Assembly: GCA_009760855.2 (NCBI GenBank)
Contig: WPIO01000003.1
Span: forward strand, 13,569,001-13,633,000
DNA: 64,000 nucleotides
DNA from: Cristatella mucedo
Lineage: Eukaryota > Bryozoa > Phylactolaemata > Cristatellidae
Direction of reading: 5' to 3'
The translations under genes and the position numbers were made by a program. Numbering within the stretch: position 1 is the first letter of the stretch; the number at the start of each line of letters is the position of its first letter. This document shows positions 59,092 to 64,000 of this stretch, one piece after another. The notes under the pieces were generated by a model. The model had not been told where the DNA came from. It saw only the letters and a list, made by a program, of their open reading frames with translations, and ran no database searches.

Positions 59092-59240
59092 CCGAGCTGG
59101 GTTGGTCCAGCGGTTAAGGTGCTCGCCCCGACTAAGGTCTGGCTGAGGTCGTGGGCTCGAGCCCTGAGGCATATGTGAAGCGCCTGAATAGAGATTTAGT
59201 TCTCTTGGGGCGCTATACAAATTAATTATAAAAACAGTAT
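59092..59240 (+). repeat. SINE-A copy inside the Tc1-like element
   Basis: GGGTTGGTCCAGCGGTTAAG, GTCGTGGGCTCGAGCC, GAGATTTAGTTCTCTTGGGG and TACAAATTAATTA. Lies just inside the left terminal repeat, so it postdates the transposon. Confidence 0.92.
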
Positions 59241-59329
59241 TTGAGTAAGTCATTACACTACACATTTGAGTAAGTCATTACACTACACTAATTATTACAT
59301 TGTAACAATCTCTCAGTATGATTTTGCAT

Positions 59330-60240
59330 TAAGTTGCAGTTTTCTAAGTTTGGCTTAGTAAATAACTACATTCGTCGGCAACTGAGTCAACAGTTCTCAT
59401 GTAAAAAAATGGGCATGTGTGAATATCTGAGTGCAAAAATGTACTGTCAGAGTCTCTGCCAAGCTACCGGAATGGTCGCAAGCCAAAACACCGTGATTAG
59501 ACGGCTCAACGAACACGGGCTCCATGTGCAGATGGCCAAGTCAAAGCCATTGTTGACTGCAGCACAAAAAAGCAAGGCTGGGATTTGCTTGCCGATACCA
59601 GGAGAGTGCTATTCACTGAGGAGTCCAAATTCAATATCTTTGGCTGCGACAAAAGGAAGAAGTATGTTCGCCTGCAAATGGGTGAAGCGTACATGGACGA
59701 TTGTCTGAAAAATACCATACAATTTGGTGGTGGAAGTGTAACGGTACGGGGGGGGGGTTGCTTCTCAACTTCTTGTGTTGGGTGTCGGTAGAGGATTCAA
59801 GAAATCATGAATCAAAATGTCTATGCCAACATCGTGGAGAATTTTGGCTTGCCACTCTGCTTACGGTCTTTGCGGGCTCAATTTCTGTTGGCAGCATGAC
59901 AACGATCCGATACACTCTGCTGTGGCTGTTAACAGTTTTTCACGGAACCAGCTTTCTACGGCTTGGAGCCAATGGCAGACATGAAGTGGCCAAGCCAAAG
60001 CCGGATTTGAGCCTAATAGAACATCTGTGTGACGATTAAGTCGAACGAGCTTAAAGGTATAGAGTACTCCAACTCACGAGACCCGATAATTTTTATGAAG
60101 TTTTGAAGGATTTCTGGGTGTCAATTTATCCAGAAACGTGCTGGAAGCTGGCGGAGTCAATTCGGACACGATTGGGTGGAGTTATCAAAAAACGTGGTGC
60201 CTCGACAAGTTATTGGTTGTACCCAACAAATGGCATGTAA
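59330..60240 (+). pseudogene. Tc1-like transposase pseudogene (DD34E type)
   Basis: Read across at least three frames: a helix-turn-helix end (NTVIRRLNEHGLHVQMAKSK), the first catalytic block as LFTEESKFNIFG (an Asp is expected where the first E stands), GGGSVTV, the second catalytic Asp in WQHDNDP, and the last Glu in PDLSLIEHL. The end PETCWKLAESI and GGVIKKRG is also typical. Frameshifts and the changed first Asp make it inactive. Confidence 0.8.
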
Positions 60241-60399
60241 ATACATATTTCTTAGCATTTTTGCATAATAAAAACTGTTACAGAGTTATATTCAATCTAA
60301 ATAGTGTGTTTTTAGTAAAACAGTGTGCTGGTAAAAGGTGTGTAGGAACTTTTTGAGAGCATTGGAGTGTAAAGATAGAGATAGAGATAGATATGTACC

Positions 60400-61140
60400 C
60401 AGGTTAGGTTCGGTTGGCTGGAACAGGACGGCTGTAATGTGGTAAGTGGTAAGGGTCATCGGCTAGGCCGGGGTCTGACCTATGGCATGTGTGGTGACGA
60501 GGAGTCACCGGGGCTCTTGGGTAGGAGGAGTTGGCCGAGTAAGTCGTGGTGTTGGAGGCTCCCGGTCTCGCCGAGTTATGCACCTGGATTCGTGCAGGCG
60601 TGCTCCGGTGATGCTGCCACGATGATGCAAGGCAACGAGTGCCCAAGGCCCGAGCAGAGCTGGATAGCACGCTCGTTGTGATTTGTATATTCTGAGTTCC
60701 CCGTGTATCCTGTCTGTGGCCCTCCCCGTGAGTTGGCCTCTTTCGGCAGAAGCTCTCGACTGTGGTACACGTCGACTCCGACTTGCCTATTTTGCTACTC
60801 AGCTAGCTGGATCTTTTATGGCGTACGCTGGTACTGTTTGAACGGAGTCGGTACAATGGCAGGACTTTGGAAGCCGACTGACCAACTAACACGTTTGTTC
60901 GCGCTTGCTGTGTCGTTTTGCACCCCTTTAGGGTACTTTGTATAGGACCTTCCCCTATAGACTTGTCGAGTTCCTCTGTTGTTGTTGGCGCATGCGATAT
61001 TTTAAAGAGGTCTAACCTGACGGCCGCTCGTCTTACCCTAGCTCAGTGGCATGGCGAGCGACGGCATGGCCAGAGTATGGCGGGGCTTGCCGGGGAAATA
61101 GCCTCTGACCCCGGAAACTCGGCTGCAGAAATAGAGATGA
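60400..61140. other. GC-richer intron segment, unrecognised
   Basis: Richer in GC than the surrounding intron and open in several short frames, but I recognise no motif and see no paired splice sites. Could be an unknown element. Confidence 0.35.
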
Positions 61141-61212
61141 GCTAGAGAGAGAGTGAGAATGAGTGTGAGAAAGGGTGAGAGAGATAGTGAGAGTGTGAGA
61201 GATAGTGAGAGT

Positions 61213-61272
<60 letters not shown>

Positions 61273-61346
61273 GAGTGAGAGTGAGAGTGAGACAGAGAGA
61301 CACAGAGAGCGAGTGTGTGAGAAAGAGAGGGAGAGAATGTGTGTGT

Positions 61347-61377
<31 letters not shown>

Positions 61378-61421
61378 TGTGAGTGCGTGAGAGAGAGAGA
61401 GAGAGTGAGCAAGAGAAAATG
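61141..61421. repeat. (GA)n purine tract, about 280 bases
   Basis: Almost pure purine strand with GAGAGA and GTGAGA units. The long Ser/Leu-rich frames on the minus strand are produced by the repeat. Confidence 0.97.
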
Positions 61422-61680
61422 TAGCACCAATGATTATCTTACTTGTCGTTGATGCTAAAAAAGCTGCATATTTATGGGCTTTTCTAGCGAGCATCCGTGT
61501 GTCTTTAATCTTGATAAATACCGGAGTGGCATGTCAACTAACTTGTGGTTTTTAAAGAGTAAACATATACAGCTTGCAATAAGTAGTAAGTGCATACAAT
61601 CACAATCAATCCTTCATGTCTGCACTGCATTGTAAAGCAATGGCAACAGTATACAAAGGCAAACAGACATGTGCATCCGA

Positions 61681-61681
<1 letters not shown>

Positions 61682-61712
<31 letters not shown>
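61682..61712. repeat. (TG)n microsatellite
   Basis: About 15 TG units. Confidence 0.95.
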
Positions 61713-61714
<2 letters not shown>

Positions 61715-61799
61715 TTGTGTATACTCACGAGGCTTGATGTTCAGTATCGCTCACAGTCCTGAAGTATTTGTCATCAGTTAAATTTACACTAAACTGCAA

Positions 61800-64000
61800 A
61801 AATTGCTAGCACACTACAATTAATTACCATACAGTTGCAAAATTTGCAGCGGCTTTATGTTCTCGAGGCTAACCAAATGCAACCGGAAGTGGTAATGGTG
61901 TTACCAACGAGCTGTATCAGCATTGGATTGTGGCAGACCTAGCCGTGTTACTATATGTGAGAACTTTGCTAAAGAAGCCTGTTTCAGGCTTCGACTCATT
62001 TAGGGCTTATCTCAATTACAGAGATTGGTGGCTGTAACTTTGTTAGACCATTGCACAGTGAGATGAGGTGGTTGTTCTAGATGTTCGACTTTCAAGGAAA
62101 TTATGTTTCTAGTAGCCTGGGGCATTTTCTTGCTTAGCAACAGTAAACATATTTAAATATAATTCATTTCATTTAGATATGACACAAGATTAGAGACAAC
62201 GAACGACCTTGGTCGTAACAGTCGAGCTTACCTCTGCATGTTGAACGAGGGTAATGTTCCTGGACAGCTTCTTAGGTTGGAAATAAGCATCCGGCTCATC
62301 ACATGCAAAGCTGTAAGCCTGTTATCGTTATATGTCGTAAATGTTGGCAATGCAATAAGGGTCAGCTAGATGGAAGCCTTTCATAGGAGCCCAACTGGGC
62401 TGCCAGCTCAGCAGCTGTAGTGTAAATATCGATTCCCGGTAATCTTCTAAGCCTCGACAAGTAGTGCTAAAGCAGCTTATACATCTTGGCTGATAGATGG
62501 GCCAACGATCCATCAGGTTAATATGCCTAAAAACAGGCAGGTTTGTATTAGTGGCTTCCTTTGGTAAAATGGCAGAATTTGTCAGGCTGGTTGCATACAA
62601 AGCTGGCTGCGATTATAATAAACATCCGGGAGGTTCTTTCTGGTTAGGCCTACTAGGTGCATGACCTTATGCCTTTGGTTTGGTTTTTTGCATCAACTCA
62701 AGGGGGGACAGTGAGCCGGGGTGATCCATTCATAGCTAAATTAAGCAGCTCGCAAACATGCGGTAGAGTGCTACAGCATTCAGTTTTAAACAATTAAATC
62801 ATTTAAACAATAATAGTGATCGCATGTGGGTGGTTCTACTTATAGAATTGCCCGGTCAGTGTGTTTGCTAGTTTCTCGGCTCGTTATGCAAAGTGAAAGA
62901 GTGATTATTCAAAGAAGCATTTTGCTAGTACACAGCACGGTCTGAGCTGATTTGTTTAGTGGAGCTTAGTCCATGATTGACGTAATCTAAACAACATAAC
63001 TTGAGAGATGCAAAGCTTGCAATAACAGCATTATTCTTATTGTTGTCCCTGTGTCTCTGTCTCTGTCTGTCTATCTCTCTTCCTCTCATTAGCAGCTCAA
63101 CTAATTTATATCAACCAATCATTATAGTCTCAATCTCATATCCAGTTAGATTCTTTAAGGTAGCTCCTCCTGCTTTGTCACGGTAACCTTTTAGCTGTTA
63201 TGCTTTTTAGTCAAACAAAATAACGTTCTGCAAGATTTTTCACGATGCAAGCGGTGGTGATAGCCGTTAAGACTCTTCTGCCGCTATGTAAAAGAGGCTG
63301 TTGAATCGACTAGTATTTGTAGTTTTTGTTTGAAGCCACATGAAGCTGATGCCGGCCAACGAGTCACTGACGAATCAAAATTTAAAGTACGTGAGAGTTG
63401 GGGGACAGAACACGACAGTCATAACATGCAAGTGATGGCACATTTTGATAGTCTTAGCAGAAGTGCAATAGATTGCACATAGCTTGCTATATTATTCGAA
63501 CAATATAGCATGAATCCACTCGACTCCAAATGGCAAGTTATTTAAAAGTAAAGAGCTCGTATGCAAGCAGGGACTGTGTAGTAATTCACTCTGTTCCATC
63601 ACCTGACTTAACCACCCCCAGTTGGTCTGCTGAGACTGTAGTACCAGCGGTCACAATGATGTTTATGTCATCAAGTACGTAGCGCCTACCCCGGAAGATT
63701 CCTCAATGGCTTTCGATGTCTCAAAACAGCAAAGAAGATCAGCTGAGTGGGCTGTAGCCTTTTTCTTCTTACACCGTGCATTTTCATTGTCATGATGTTA
63801 TCGTCTATATACCTTTTCTCCTGTTTGCTATCTCTTTAGTGCCAGTTGTGATAAGACCATGTTTAATTACTTCGAATTGCCTGCCTTGACAGTTTGTAAT
63901 GATAGGGTTTTTATTTTCCAAAAGTAAGCTTCTGAACAGTGGTCTTTCAACTGTCATGACCGTGCTGTGAGATTAATGACGATTGTATTGCATACTTTTG
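61800..64000. other. BBS2 intron 6, distal part
   Basis: No BBS2 exon found. Holds a SINE-B 3' end at 63,240-63,320 and an open stretch at 62,178-62,320 with acceptor- and donor-like ends but no similarity to BBS2. Confidence 0.45.
63240..63320 (+). repeat. SINE-B 3' end
   Basis: GCGGTGGTGATAGCCGTTAA, GACTCTTCTGCCGCTATGTA, AGGCTGTTGAATCGACTAGT, the body and tail without the tRNA-like head. Confidence 0.78.

Larger units (their letters stand above)
59027..60364 (+). mobile_element. Tc1-like DNA transposon, degenerate, with nested SINE
   Basis: Terminal inverted repeats of about 27 bases (left CTGCCCTCCAAAAGTTTTAC, right GGAACTTTTTGAGAGC) bracket a dead transposase. A (GATA)n microsatellite lies on both sides (58,990-59,025 and 60,373-60,393), so the element seems to have inserted into that array at a TA. 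In BBS2 intron 6, in gene orientation. Confidence 0.82.
42243..64000 (+). other. BBS2: gene span: BBS2 (Bardet-Biedl syndrome 2 protein), 5' part
   Basis: Six coding exons in order give 291 codons of a protein strongly similar to human BBS2 over its first ~300 residues, which form the N-terminal beta-propeller. BBS2 is a subunit of the BBSome, an eight-subunit coat that moves membrane proteins into and out of cilia. All exons are in phase 0. The exon after residue 39 (exon 1, 117 nt), the 126-nt exon 3 and the 63-nt exon 4 have the same lengths as in human as I recall. Human BBS2 has 721 residues, so more than half of the gene lies to the right. No exon 7 was found by 64,000. Confidence 0.96.

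Noticed and set aside
3840-59240. tRNA genes suggested by A and B boxes
   Set aside because: The boxes belong to dispersed SINE copies that share an unrelated body and tail and do not fold as complete tRNAs.
61033-61494. Long Ser/Leu-rich minus-strand open frames
   Set aside because: Produced by the (GA)n repeat.
62178-62320. Open plus-strand stretch with CATTTCATTTAG acceptor and AAAGCT/GTAAGC donor that could be BBS2 exon 7
   Set aside because: Its translation (for example RAYLCMLNEGNVPGQLL) does not resemble the human segment after exon 6, and its one-base start phase does not fit the phase 0 end of exon 6.

Overview
The window looks like nuclear DNA of an invertebrate animal. Genes are split into short exons with GT-AG (once GC-AG) introns of hundreds to thousands of bases, and most of the remaining sequence is intronic or intergenic and full of decayed transposable elements. 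The two recognisable genes are homologues of animal genes. The repeats (CR1/L2-like LINEs, tRNA-derived SINEs, Tc1/mariner and pogo-like elements) are typical of animal genomes. I could not place the species. There are no bacterial-style operons, CRISPR arrays or functional rRNA/tRNA genes.

Layout. (1) 1-628, plus strand: the last exon of an unrecognised Ala/Asp-rich protein. (2) 2,861-37,606, minus strand: a gene of about 35 kb that I rebuilt exon by exon as the homologue of human KIAA2013, a conserved membrane protein of unknown function. Eleven exons are proposed. Ten have good splice sites, and the reading phase matches at seven of the ten junctions (E1-E2, E2-E3, E3-E4, E7-E8, E8-E9, E9-E10, E10-E11). 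One exon (about 14.4 kb) has uncertain edges, and coding segments between E4 and E5 and between E6 and E7 were not found. (3) 37.6-42.2 kb: the shared upstream region of two divergent genes. (4) 42,243 to beyond the right edge, plus strand: BBS2, the Bardet-Biedl syndrome 2 subunit of the BBSome that carries cargo in cilia. Its first six coding exons (291 codons, all phase 0) are present. One intron starts with GC instead of GT.

Mobile DNA. A CR1/L2-like LINE family is present in many copies, mostly 5' truncated and ending in (ATT)n. The longest copy (about 19.65-22.0 kb) keeps pieces of endonuclease and reverse transcriptase. A tRNA-derived SINE has a 3' tail that closely resembles the LINE tail, so it probably uses the LINE machinery. 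A second tRNA-like SINE, an R2-like retrotransposon remnant, two Tc1-type transposase remnants, a mariner-like MITE and a pogo-like non-autonomous element are also present.

I did not find a clearly new molecular system. The best leads are the uncharacterised KIAA2013-family gene, the GC-AG intron in BBS2, the LINE-SINE tail sharing, and two long perfect hairpins inside KIAA2013 introns.
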